Of a DNA stretch of 64,000 nt, positions 55,510-64,000 are shown piece by piece. The position numbers and the translations under genes were made by a program. This stretch comes from Marinomonas piezotolerans (GTDB lineage Bacteria > Pseudomonadota > Gammaproteobacteria > Pseudomonadales > Marinomonadaceae): positions 310,001-374,000 of the forward strand of contig NZ_QKRA01000001.1 of the NCBI RefSeq assembly GCF_003362755.1, in the 5' to 3' direction. Every line of letters starts with the position of its first letter. Position 1 is the stretch's first letter. The notes below the pieces were generated by a model. It saw only the letters and a program-made list of their open reading frames with translations, was not told where the DNA came from and searched no databases.

Positions 55510-56019
55510 CTAGTTTTGTTGATTGCTGGCAGGTTGGAGTGTCATATTCACGCGCCCTGATCCGCGGTTTTCAGCATTAAAAGTGTCTTTTTCGATGAAA
55601 TAATGGATGTAGTCGGCGGAGATTTCGTTGTCGCCTCGTTTCAAAAAGCCATTGTCATGTACTTCGAGCTCGCCTTTAGTGACACTGTAGTCAAGGGTGT
55701 CGCCAGTCGCTTTTAAGATGCTGCCAGCCTCATCAATTGTTTGCGAAAACGAAGAGGGCGAGCCTTTTGCGTGGAGTGAGTTGAACTCGTTGGTTGCAAT
55801 GTCTGTTTTGATTGTCAAATGCTCAGCAATAATTTCAATTGATCCTTGCTTAGCAATGACGTTGCCATCGTAGGTTGCGACGCCTGTTTTTTGATCAAAA
55901 AAAGCTTTATCAGCCTCTATGCTAATTGGTTGCTGTTGATCATCGGGCAGTGCAAATGCTTCGAGACAGAAAAGAGCACTGCACGCAAAGAATAGGGTTT
56001 TAGTTTTTAATGGGTTCAT
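55510..56019 (-). CDS. lptA: LPS transport periplasmic bridge protein LptA
   Basis: A 169-residue periplasmic beta-jellyroll protein whose oligomers bridge LptC to LptD. A signal peptide (about residues 1-23, ending AFA) precedes the OstA-like fold with [20 protein letters not shown] and [19 protein letters not shown]. It overlaps the end of lptC by 20 nt, so translation is coupled. A normal length protein. Confidence 0.93.
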   Translation of the reverse strand: MNPLKTKTLFFACSALFCLEAFALPDDQQQPISIEADKAFFDQKTGVATYDGNVIAKQGSIEIIAEHLTIKTDIATNEFNSLHAKGSPSSFSQTIDEAGSILKATGDTLDYSVTKGELEVHDNGFLKRGDNEISADYIHYFIEKDTFNAENRGSGRVNMTLQPASNQQN

Positions 56020-56578
56020 AGGTACTTGTTACGCCTCCATTGAGCGACGCGGATTCGTTAGTGATATCAAAAAAAAGCTTGTCGGAGTGAGTGACCAATT
56101 GATTACTTTTAAGAGAGGCGTCGACTTCTCCGAGTATTGTTTGTGCTTGGTCATCATAACTTATGTTCTCAGCGCTCACCTCTATCGATTTCTGATAGAT
56201 GTCTGTGCGAACGATCTTCGCATCACCTGACAAAGAATAGTTTTTTGAGCTGTCGTTGACTTCTCCTGCTTCACCAGTCGCTATTGAAATATATTCAGGG
56301 TGAATTCTGGTAAAGACAGGGTGGGAAAATACGGTGGTTTTAGAGTCGTTAAAGTGATTAGCTGATGCGGCGATGATTTCCTCGACGACTTTTCCATTTT
56401 GATCGAACGACTTGGAGTCTACTTGCTCTAAAAAGTAGTCGGGAGAGCTCTCTAGTTTTTGCTCCTCCAGCAGATACAAAGTTGGGCGATTCCCCAAAAT
56501 AAAGAATACCACTACAACTACTGCGATAGAGATGGCAGCAATGACTCTTTTTCGTTCTAAAAAAGCTCTTACATTCAC
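56000..56578 (-). CDS. lptC: LPS export protein LptC
   Basis: A 192-residue bitopic protein that receives LPS from LptFG and hands it to LptA. A basic N-terminus (FLERKRV) leads into one membrane helix (IAAISIAVVVVVFFILGN, about residues 13-30) and then a periplasmic jellyroll. It starts 2 nt after the calcium/sodium antiporter gene, with kdsD and kdsC, usually found between them, missing. Confidence 0.9.
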   Translation of the reverse strand: MNVRAFLERKRVIAAISIAVVVVVFFILGNRPTLYLLEEQKLESSPDYFLEQVDSKSFDQNGKVVEEIIAASANHFNDSKTTVFSHPVFTRIHPEYISIATGEAGEVNDSSKNYSLSGDAKIVRTDIYQKSIEVSAENISYDDQAQTILGEVDASLKSNQLVTHSDKLFFDITNESASLNGGVTSTYEPIKN

Positions 56579-56580
56579 AA

Positions 56581-57540
56581 TCAGCTACCTGATACCGCTA
56601 ATAAATATAAGTACGAAGTATAAGCGCCTAGCAAGGGGAAGGCCATCCATCTGGGTACGCTAATGCTATTTTGTTTAGCAAATAGGAATATTGAAGCAGC
56701 GAAAACAATAGACAAGCCTAGCATCCACCAATAGTCCCGGCTCATTATAGTGCTTTCTATCATTCCTGGTGCCAATAATGCTGGAAGAGGGAGTACCGTT
56801 GCTAGGTTAAATATGTTTGAGCCTAATACGTTACCTATAGCAATATCATGATGACCTTTTTTAACGCTAGTAATAGATGCTGCCAATTCGGGAAGACTAG
56901 TTCCAATTGCAACAATAGTGAGTCCAATTACCAAGTCAGATACACCTAGCGCTGATGCAATACCAATGGCACCCCAAACTAGAAGTTTTGAGCTACCAAT
57001 GAGCACGGCTAAACCCAGTGCTGCGATGATGAGTGATTTGGTGATGCTGCTGCCGTCATCTTCTGGCAAATCGCTTACTAGTTCTTCTTCCATCTCGCTG
57101 GAGTTTCGTAACAATATGAACAAAGTGATTAAGAAGGCAGTAATTAAGAGAACGCCATCGATGACGGATAGTGAGCCATCAAACATTAGTACACCGGCCA
57201 AAATAGTGATAGCCAAAAATAAGGGTACTTCCTTTTTTGCGAGACTACTGCTGATCGGTATTGCTGCGAGCAAAAGTGTGGCACCGAAGACAAGGCCAAT
57301 ATTGGCGATATTCGAACCAATGACATTACCGATAGCTATTCCTGGTGCGTTATCGAGGGCTGCGATTGCTGAAACAACCATTTCAGGCGCAGAAGTACCA
57401 AGTGCTACTAACGTGACGCCAATGATAATAGGGCTGACATTAAGCTTTTCTGCTACTAATGCTGCGTGTTCAATGAATTTGTCTGAACTTAGAATTAATA
57501 AAATCAAGCCAGCGACAAGTGCCGCAGAAAACAATAGCAT
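56581..57540 (-). CDS. Calcium/sodium antiporter (YrbG/CaxA family)
   Basis: A 319-residue inner-membrane exchanger with two five-helix inverted repeats. The two alpha-repeat motifs are GVTLVALGTSAPEMVVSAIA and GLTIVAIGTSLPELAASITS, each with the ion-binding Glu/Ser, and GNVIGSNIANIG and GNVLGSNIFNLA follow them. A charged loop (SSEMEEELVSDLPEDDG) separates the halves. It is first in the leftward operon ahead of lptC, the same position as yrbG in other gammaproteobacteria. Confidence 0.93.
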   Translation of the reverse strand: MLLFSAALVAGLILLILSSDKFIEHAALVAEKLNVSPIIIGVTLVALGTSAPEMVVSAIAALDNAPGIAIGNVIGSNIANIGLVFGATLLLAAIPISSSLAKKEVPLFLAITILAGVLMFDGSLSVIDGVLLITAFLITLFILLRNSSEMEEELVSDLPEDDGSSITKSLIIAALGLAVLIGSSKLLVWGAIGIASALGVSDLVIGLTIVAIGTSLPELAASITSVKKGHHDIAIGNVLGSNIFNLATVLPLPALLAPGMIESTIMSRDYWWMLGLSIVFAASIFLFAKQNSISVPRWMAFPLLGAYTSYLYLLAVSGS

Positions 57541-57592
57541 CTAAAAATCACTCTATTTAGTTTGAATGTATGGAGAGGGGGATCCTCAGAGG

Positions 57593-57607
57593 CCTCATTT
57601 AATGAGG
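57593..57607. promoter_or_regulatory. Palindrome in the antiporter/mlaF divergent region
   Basis: CCTCATT-T-AATGAGG is a 7-bp perfect inverted repeat with a one-base centre, in the 175-bp region shared by the divergent antiporter/lpt and mla operons. It could be an operator acting on either side; no regulator is suggested. Confidence 0.4.
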
Positions 57608-57715
57608 TTTAGGGAATGATTTCAAGACTTGCTTTTATTCTAGTTAGAGTGTTGGCATTCCTTTTAATTGGGTCCAGTGCTAGTATCCAAACCATCTATA
57701 GGCAGGGAGTAAACT

Positions 57716-58513
57716 GTGGACGCCTACATCGATATTAAAAATATGTCTTTTCATCGAGGTGATCGTGCCATCTATGATGGAATTTCGATTCAAATCCCTA
57801 AAGGTAAAATTACAGCGATTATGGGCCCCAGTGGCACTGGTAAGACAACGTTGCTTAGATTGATTGGAGGTCAGATTAAGCCCTCTCACGGTTCCGTTGT
57901 GGTTGATGGTATTGATATCCCCAACGCAAATCGCAAAGCACTCTTTGAAGCGCGCAAGAAAATGGGCATGCTTTTTCAAAGTGGTGCGCTGTTCAGTGAT
58001 ATGACCGTGTTTGAGAATGTGGCTTTACCACTGGAGGAGCATACGGATTTCGATGAGGCAATGATTCGAGATATCGTGACGATAAAATTACAGAGTGTCG
58101 GGTTACGAGGTGCCGCTAGTATGATGCCATCGGAGTTGTCCGGGGGTATGGCCCGAAGAGCTGCTTTGGCACGTGCTATTGCGTTGGATCCAGCGTTGGT
58201 AATGTACGACGAGCCGTTTGCTGGGCAAGATCCGATCTCTAAAGGTGTGTTGGTTGAAATGATACAGCGCCTAAATTCTGCCGCTAATATTACCTCCGTA
58301 CTTGTCTCTCATGATGTAGAGGAATCACTAAGTATTGCTGATCACGTTTGCATTCTTTCAGGTGGTAAGGTTATTTTGCAAGGCTCAGCTGAAGAGGTGC
58401 GTTCCTCGGAAGATGAGCAGGTCGTACAGTTTTTGAATGGCTTGGCTGATGGTCCTGTACCATTCCATTATCCCGCTAAAGACTATCAAACAGAATTACT
58501 GGAGACCAGGTGA
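57716..58513 (+). CDS. mlaF: Phospholipid ABC transporter ATPase MlaF
   Basis: A 265-residue cytosolic ATPase of the MlaFEDB complex, which maintains outer-membrane lipid asymmetry. Walker [10 protein letters not shown], signature [15 protein letters not shown] and Walker [14 protein letters not shown] are present, as is the C-terminal extension that holds the partner MlaB. The start is GTG 57716, with GGGAG upstream. Its stop overlaps the mlaE ATG (TGATG). It is first in the rightward mla operon. Confidence 0.95.
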   Translation: MDAYIDIKNMSFHRGDRAIYDGISIQIPKGKITAIMGPSGTGKTTLLRLIGGQIKPSHGSVVVDGIDIPNANRKALFEARKKMGMLFQSGALFSDMTVFENVALPLEEHTDFDEAMIRDIVTIKLQSVGLRGAASMMPSELSGGMARRAALARAIALDPALVMYDEPFAGQDPISKGVLVEMIQRLNSAANITSVLVSHDVEESLSIADHVCILSGGKVILQGSAEEVRSSEDEQVVQFLNGLADGPVPFHYPAKDYQTELLETR

Positions 58514-59295
58514 TGGTGGCTGTTAAAACGCTTTTTACACGTGTTACGACGTTTGTTGAGTCACTTGGCCTTGCAGGTATATTCCTAGCCCAATCATTAT
58601 TCCGTCTACCTGTTAGGTTTGAAGAAGCCTGCTTACTCTATATTCGTCAAGTATACTCTGTTGGTGTCCTATCACTTATTATTATTGTCGTTTCTGGAGG
58701 GTTCATCGGCATGGTGTTGGCGCTCCAAGGATTTAGTATTTTAGCGCGCTACGGTTCTGAATCAGCTGTTGGGCAATTATTGGCTTTAACACTATTACGG
58801 GAGCTTGGTCCGGTGGTTACTGGGTTGTTGTTTGCTGGCCGTGCCGGTTCTGCTTTGACTGCCGAAATTGGGCTAATGAAAACGACGGAACAGTTATCGA
58901 GTTATGAAATGATGGGGATCGACCCTCTACGCCGTGTCGTCGCCCCGCGTTTGTTAGCCGGTATTACTTGTATGCCTATATTGGCAGTTATCTTCTCTGC
59001 TGTGGGTATCTGGAGTGGTATGTTGGTGTCGGTATATTGGCTTGGCATTCATGATGGGTCATTTTGGAGCTTAATGCAGCAGACCGTCTATTTTGATAGA
59101 GATATTTTTAACGGTGTAATTAAGTCGTTTGTGTTTGCTTTTGCGGTAGTGTGGATTGCTGTCTACCAAGGTTATGTTTGCCATCCCACTTCAGAGGGGA
59201 TAGGGCGTGCCACCACTCGGACGGTGGTGATGGGGTCGCTCGCAATTTTAGGATTAGATTTTCTGTTAACAGCAGCTATGTTTGGGGATTTTTAG
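58513..59295 (+). CDS. mlaE: Phospholipid ABC transporter permease MlaE
   Basis: A 260-residue inner-membrane permease. The family segments [45 protein letters not shown] and the conserved C-terminal helices are present. GGAG precedes ATG 58513; a GTG at 58510 in the same frame is less likely. It follows mlaF with overlapping stop/start codons and precedes mlaD by 1 nt. It forms the transmembrane dimer. Confidence 0.95.
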   Translation: MVAVKTLFTRVTTFVESLGLAGIFLAQSLFRLPVRFEEACLLYIRQVYSVGVLSLIIIVVSGGFIGMVLALQGFSILARYGSESAVGQLLALTLLRELGPVVTGLLFAGRAGSALTAEIGLMKTTEQLSSYEMMGIDPLRRVVAPRLLAGITCMPILAVIFSAVGIWSGMLVSVYWLGIHDGSFWSLMQQTVYFDRDIFNGVIKSFVFAFAVVWIAVYQGYVCHPTSEGIGRATTRTVVMGSLAILGLDFLLTAAMFGDF

Positions 59296-59296
59296 A

Positions 59297-59752
59297 ATGA
59301 AGGATAAGCAGGCAGGGTTACTTGTAGGTTTCTTTATGTTGATGGGGTTGGCAGCCTTCGTCTATTTGGCGATACAGGTTAGTGGTTTGGCGTTTACTGA
59401 TCGAAGTAATGGTTATACGTTGGAAGCGCGTTTTGATGATGTCGGTGGCCTAACAGAGCGAGCAAAAATCACCATTGCTGGTGTTACGGTAGGAGAAGTA
59501 TCAAGAATTGAATACGATAAAGACTACTATATGGGTAAGGTGGTCATGAATATCTATGCGAACGTAGATAACATCCCGAAGGATAGTTCTATTGCTATTC
59601 TGACAAGTGGTTTGATTGGTGAAAAATATCTTGGGATTTCAATTGGTGCAGACGATGAAGTTCTAACGGATGGTGATGAGATCTATGATACGCAATCGGC
59701 TTTAGTGCTTGAGAATTTGATCGGACAATTTCTATTTAAATCGGGAGAGTAG
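59297..59752 (+). CDS. mlaD: MCE-domain protein MlaD
   Basis: A 151-residue inner-membrane-anchored MCE protein whose hexameric ring channels phospholipids between MlaE and MlaC. One helix (about residues 6-29) is followed by the MCE fold with YTLEARFDDVGGLTERAKITIAG and LTSGLIGEKYLGISIGADDE. The open frame starts 15 nt earlier inside mlaE; ATG 59297 follows the mlaE stop and is the family's start (MKDKQAG). Confidence 0.94.
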   Translation: MKDKQAGLLVGFFMLMGLAAFVYLAIQVSGLAFTDRSNGYTLEARFDDVGGLTERAKITIAGVTVGEVSRIEYDKDYYMGKVVMNIYANVDNIPKDSSIAILTSGLIGEKYLGISIGADDEVLTDGDEIYDTQSALVLENLIGQFLFKSGE

Positions 59753-59755
59753 ATT

Positions 59756-60382
59756 ATGCGCAATTTCATCTTAGGGCTTATGGGGTGGCTAGCGTTGTCA
59801 TCTGGCGTGGTGCAGGCTGAAGTAGATCCAGAAAGCGCACGAGATACTGTATTGTCGGTAGTAAACGATTTCAAAACAAAGGTTGTCGCTAACCGTGATG
59901 AGCTTGCGAACGACCCTGAAAAACTTAATTCTGTAATGAAAGGAATTATGGATCCAGTCGTTGATTTTAATGATTTGGCCAAAAAAGTAATGGGTAAGTA
60001 CTACCGTCGTGCTTCAGACGAACAGATCAAAACCTTCGCCCAGGTCACAGAGCGTACCTTATTGAATACTTATAGTGCGGCCGTCATAGATTTCGACCCA
60101 AGTAAAATTCAAGTGTTGCCTTTAGCGCAACAAAAGCCAGGACGCGAGGTTCGAGTGGATGCATCGTTTAATTTAAATGATGGTAGCCCTATAAATATCT
60201 CATTCTACATGGAGCCTGAAGAGGATAGCGGTAATTGGTTGTTGAGTAATGTTGTAATCAACAATATTAATTTCGGGCTTACGTTTCGTAAGCAGTTTGG
60301 TTTAATGGTTCAACAGAACCGTAATGATTTAGATAAAGCAATTATGGCGTGGCAGCAGTCTCTTGTTGCAGAGGGCCAATAA
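59756..60382 (+). CDS. mlaC: Periplasmic phospholipid carrier MlaC
   Basis: A 208-residue periplasmic lipid chaperone shuttling phospholipids between MlaFEDB and the outer-membrane MlaA complex. A signal peptide ending at VQA (about residue 20) is followed by the Ttg2D fold with DFNDLAKKVMGKYYRRASDEQ and NVVINNINFGLTFRKQF. The ATG is 3 nt after mlaD. The length is typical. Confidence 0.93.
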   Translation: MRNFILGLMGWLALSSGVVQAEVDPESARDTVLSVVNDFKTKVVANRDELANDPEKLNSVMKGIMDPVVDFNDLAKKVMGKYYRRASDEQIKTFAQVTERTLLNTYSAAVIDFDPSKIQVLPLAQQKPGREVRVDASFNLNDGSPINISFYMEPEEDSGNWLLSNVVINNINFGLTFRKQFGLMVQQNRNDLDKAIMAWQQSLVAEGQ

Positions 60383-60383
60383 C

Positions 60384-60656
60384 ATGGATTTACAGGCTTC
60401 TAAAGAAGGTTGGAAGTTATCTGGTGCTTACAGCTTGGATGATCTATTCAAAATTAAGTCCGAGCTGTCTCAGTATGGCTTTGACGGGAATGTCATGGTT
60501 GATGTTTCTGAATTAGAAGTGATTAACGCTCCAATTATTTCTCTATTGCTAGAATTTAGACGCCACAGTAACGCATTGCAACTTGTCGGTGGCAATGCGG
60601 ATTTTTACGATATGCTTAGGCTCTACGGCTTAGAGAGAGTTTTTACAATTGCATAG
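60384..60656 (+). CDS. mlaB: STAS-domain protein MlaB
   Basis: A 90-residue cytosolic STAS-domain protein that binds MlaF and is needed for ATPase activity. The fold pattern VMVDVSELEVINAPIISLLLEF includes the region around the family's conserved Thr/Ser position, here with A in NAPIIS. ATG 60384 lies one base beyond the mlaC stop; the ORF is open from TTG 60363 but would overlap mlaC. It closes the mla operon ahead of a terminator. Confidence 0.88.
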   Translation: MDLQASKEGWKLSGAYSLDDLFKIKSELSQYGFDGNVMVDVSELEVINAPIISLLLEFRRHSNALQLVGGNADFYDMLRLYGLERVFTIA

Positions 60657-60663
60657 TTTTTGT

Positions 60664-60688
60664 AAACAGGGGGAAACTCCTGTTTTTG
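60664..60688 (+). terminator. Terminator after mlaB
   Basis: AAACAGG (60664-60670) pairs with CCTGTTT (60679-60685) and is followed by TT to 60687. It separates the mla operon from ibaG-murA-his, which has its own upstream region. Confidence 0.7.
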
Positions 60689-60765
60689 CGTTATAAATCT
60701 GCCAAAAGTAGTCCTGCCTAATGTACAATACTCCCATAAGTCATTAAATTTTATTGGGAGTTTTT

Positions 60766-62282
<1,517 letters not shown>

Positions 62283-62283
62283 C

Positions 62284-62922
62284 ATGAGTGAAACCTTAAC
62301 CATTGCCCTGTCAAAGGGGCGTATCCTTAAAGAAACTCTACCGTTGCTAGAGAAAGCGAATATTTTCCCACTTGAAGATATTAGTAAAAGCCGAAAACTG
62401 ATTTTTGATACCAATCATGACCATATCAAACTCGTCATTCTTCGAGCAACGGATGTTCCGACCTATGTTGAGCATGGTGTTGCTGATTTCGGGGTGGCAG
62501 GTAAAGATGTTTTGATGGAGGCAAGCACCTCGAATCAATACGAACTGTTAGATCTTAAGATAGCAAAGTGTCGGCTAATGACAGCGGGTGTGAAGGGGCA
62601 GATACTGCCAAACCGTCGTTTAAAGGTTGCTTCTAAGTTTACCAAAACTGCGAAAGCATATTTTGCCGAGCAAGGCATTCAGGCAGATGTTATTAAGCTT
62701 TATGGTGCAATGGAGTTGGCTCCGATAATGGGACTTGCAGACCTTATCGTGGACATTGTAGATACGGGTAATACATTGAAAGCTAACGGCTTGGAGCCTC
62801 GCGATCACATCGCAGACATTAGTACTCGGCTAGTGGTCAATAAGGCTGCATACAAGACAAAGTACCAGCACATTCAACCCATATTAGATATGTTGAGTGG
62901 CGCGGTTGACGCTGGAGAATGA
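62284..62922 (+). CDS. hisG: ATP phosphoribosyltransferase, short form
   Basis: A 212-residue catalytic subunit for the first step of histidine biosynthesis, condensing ATP and PRPP. The P-loop-like [14 protein letters not shown] and [17 protein letters not shown] are family hallmarks. This short form lacks the C-terminal regulatory domain and must pair with HisZ, which is not in the window. The ATG is 1 nt after murA, which ties cell-wall and histidine synthesis on one message. Confidence 0.96.
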   Translation: MSETLTIALSKGRILKETLPLLEKANIFPLEDISKSRKLIFDTNHDHIKLVILRATDVPTYVEHGVADFGVAGKDVLMEASTSNQYELLDLKIAKCRLMTAGVKGQILPNRRLKVASKFTKTAKAYFAEQGIQADVIKLYGAMELAPIMGLADLIVDIVDTGNTLKANGLEPRDHIADISTRLVVNKAAYKTKYQHIQPILDMLSGAVDAGE

Positions 62923-62926
62923 TGTC

Positions 62927-64000
62927 ATGCAATTAAATATAAGAGAGTTTTCGTCTAAAGATGCCAGCTTTAAATCTGAGCTAAAAGAGCTATTGTCTTG
63001 GGAGAGCGTCTCAGATGTGGCAGTTCAAAAAAGTGTTGAAGAGATTGTTAATCGTGTGCGCGTAGATGGTGATGTCGCGCTGATGGAATTGACCAATAAG
63101 TTTGATCGCCGCTCAGTGAACACCGCATCAGAGCTTGTTATTGAAGCAGACGAATTAGCACAGGCTGCCAAGCGTATAGATCCTGCTTTACTATCATCTC
63201 TTCAGAAAGCTGCTAATCGCGTAAAGATTTACCATGAGCGCCAAAAGCAGACATCTTGGCAGTATGAAGAAGCGGATGGAACGATACTTGGTCAACAGAT
63301 AACGCCACTTGATCGAGTCGGTGTCTATGTTCCGGGGGGCAAGGCTGCATACCCATCTTCTGTGTTGATGAACGTAATGCCCGCTAAAGTTGCGGGAGTT
63401 GGTGAGATTGTAATGGTAGTGCCAACGCCTGATGGGTTTGTGAACGACATTGTCTTAGCGGCTGCACATGTTGCTGGAGTAGATCGCGTAATTACCGTTG
63501 GCGGGGCACAGGCTGTTGCTGCGCTGGCATATGGCACCGAGACGGTTCCTAAGGTAGACAAAATCGTTGGGCCTGGAAATATTTATGTGGCGTCGGCAAA
63601 GCGCCTTGTGTTTGGTGCCGTCGGTATTGACATGATTGCTGGCCCATCGGAAATACTTGTGGTGAGTGATGGATTGTCTAATCCTGATTGGATTGCGATG
63701 GATTTGTTTTCACAAGCAGAACATGATGAAGATGCTCAGTCGATACTTATTAGTACTGACTTAGGGTTTATCCAAAAAGTTAAAGCATCGATGGAGAGGC
63801 TCATTGATGATATGAGTCGTAAAGACATCATTAAGACTTCGCTCGAAGGGCGTGGTGCGTTAATACATGTAGCATCAAGGGAAGAGGCTGTAGAAGTCGC
63901 TAACATCGTCGCAGCCGAGCATTTAGAGCTCGCTGTAGAAAACCCAGAAGAGTGGTTGCCAGAGATTCGGCATGCGGGCGCAATTTTTATGGGGCGGTTT
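62927..64000 (+). CDS. hisD: Histidinol dehydrogenase, 5' part
   Basis: The first 358 codons of histidinol dehydrogenase, open to the window edge; the protein is normally about 430 residues. It oxidises L-histidinol to histidine, with NAD+ and a zinc ion. The sequence [19 protein letters not shown], then [27 protein letters not shown] and [13 protein letters not shown], contains the conserved zinc and catalytic residues; the C-terminal catalytic part lies beyond. GGAG is nine bases before the ATG. It is 4 nt after hisG. Confidence 0.95.
   Translation, partial: MQLNIREFSSKDASFKSELKELLSWESVSDVAVQKSVEEIVNRVRVDGDVALMELTNKFDRRSVNTASELVIEADELAQAAKRIDPALLSSLQKAANRVKIYHERQKQTSWQYEEADGTILGQQITPLDRVGVYVPGGKAAYPSSVLMNVMPAKVAGVGEIVMVVPTPDGFVNDIVLAAAHVAGVDRVITVGGAQAVAALAYGTETVPKVDKIVGPGNIYVASAKRLVFGAVGIDMIAGPSEILVVSDGLSNPDWIAMDLFSQAEHDEDAQSILISTDLGFIQKVKASMERLIDDMSRKDIIKTSLEGRGALIHVASREEAVEVANIVAAEHLELAVENPEEWLPEIRHAGAIFMGRF

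Noticed and set aside
56918-57544. 208-codon ORF antisense to the Ca2+/Na+ antiporter
   Set aside because: It mirrors the codon pattern of the real gene, has no recognisable motif and no ribosome-binding site; the same holds for other long antisense frames, such as 4557-4952 and 12547-13083.

Overview
The window is a contiguous stretch of gammaproteobacterial chromosome. Conserved housekeeping blocks (mreBCD-maf-rng-yhdP, lptCAB-rpoN-ptsN-ptsO, mlaFEDCB-ibaG-murA-hisG-hisD, gatCAB) are interleaved with catabolic and respiratory accessory genes. Gene content (five-step histidine degradation, protocatechuate 4,5-cleavage, cyanide-insensitive-type bd oxidase, HiPIP, pseudoazurin) and moderate base composition suggest a marine heterotroph of the Oceanospirillaceae type, perhaps near Marinomonas. 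That placement is inference; no rRNA is present. No tRNA, rRNA, CRISPR array, insertion sequence or prophage was recognised.

Layout. 1-7656: histidine utilisation, hutD-hutF leftward and hutU-hutH-hutI-hutG rightward, diverging from a region with two perfect TGTATATACA operators of the HutC type. 7720-10409: a leftward bd-oxidase operon: a 33-residue membrane microprotein, cioA, cioB, and a 35-residue DUF2474-like microprotein. 10467-13867: a perfectly spaced sigma-54 promoter facing that operon, two tandem 17-bp palindromes behind it, and a 7TM histidine kinase/NtrC-family regulator pair reading away. 14327-24983: pseudoazurin, then a complete protocatechuate 4,5-cleavage pathway (ligJ-ligK-ligU-ligI-ligA-ligB rightward, ligC leftward), with a TetR/SDR divergon and an aldo-keto reductase between ligB and ligC and a LysR regulator with two DNA-binding domains beside ligC. 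25063-28235: HD-GYP protein, HiPIP, M48 lipoprotein, DUF2750 protein. 28357-33060: a BMP-family nucleoside-type ABC importer. 33152-38730: doubtful small ORFs, two RNA-modification enzymes, an L,D-transpeptidase lipoprotein, a YkgJ-like protein and a dual-receiver diguanylate cyclase. 38788-41998: gatB-gatA-gatC. 42237-50484: cell shape genes to yhdP. 50569-57540: leftward darP, mgtE, ptsO, ptsN, rpoN, lptB, lptA, lptC and a Ca2+/Na+ exchanger. 57716-64000: the mla operon, ibaG, murA, hisG and the 5' part of hisD.

The most interesting unit is the bd-oxidase region. A -24/-12 promoter, paired palindromes at enhancer distance, a GAFTGA-containing sigma-54 activator with its own membrane kinase, and two flanking microproteins look like one dedicated respiratory control module. 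Other notable points are the double-HTH LysR protein, operators placed between -35 and -10 on both sides of the TetR divergon, the missing hpf, rapZ, kdsD and kdsC in otherwise conserved clusters, and an mreC gene whose 5' end lacks a normal start.
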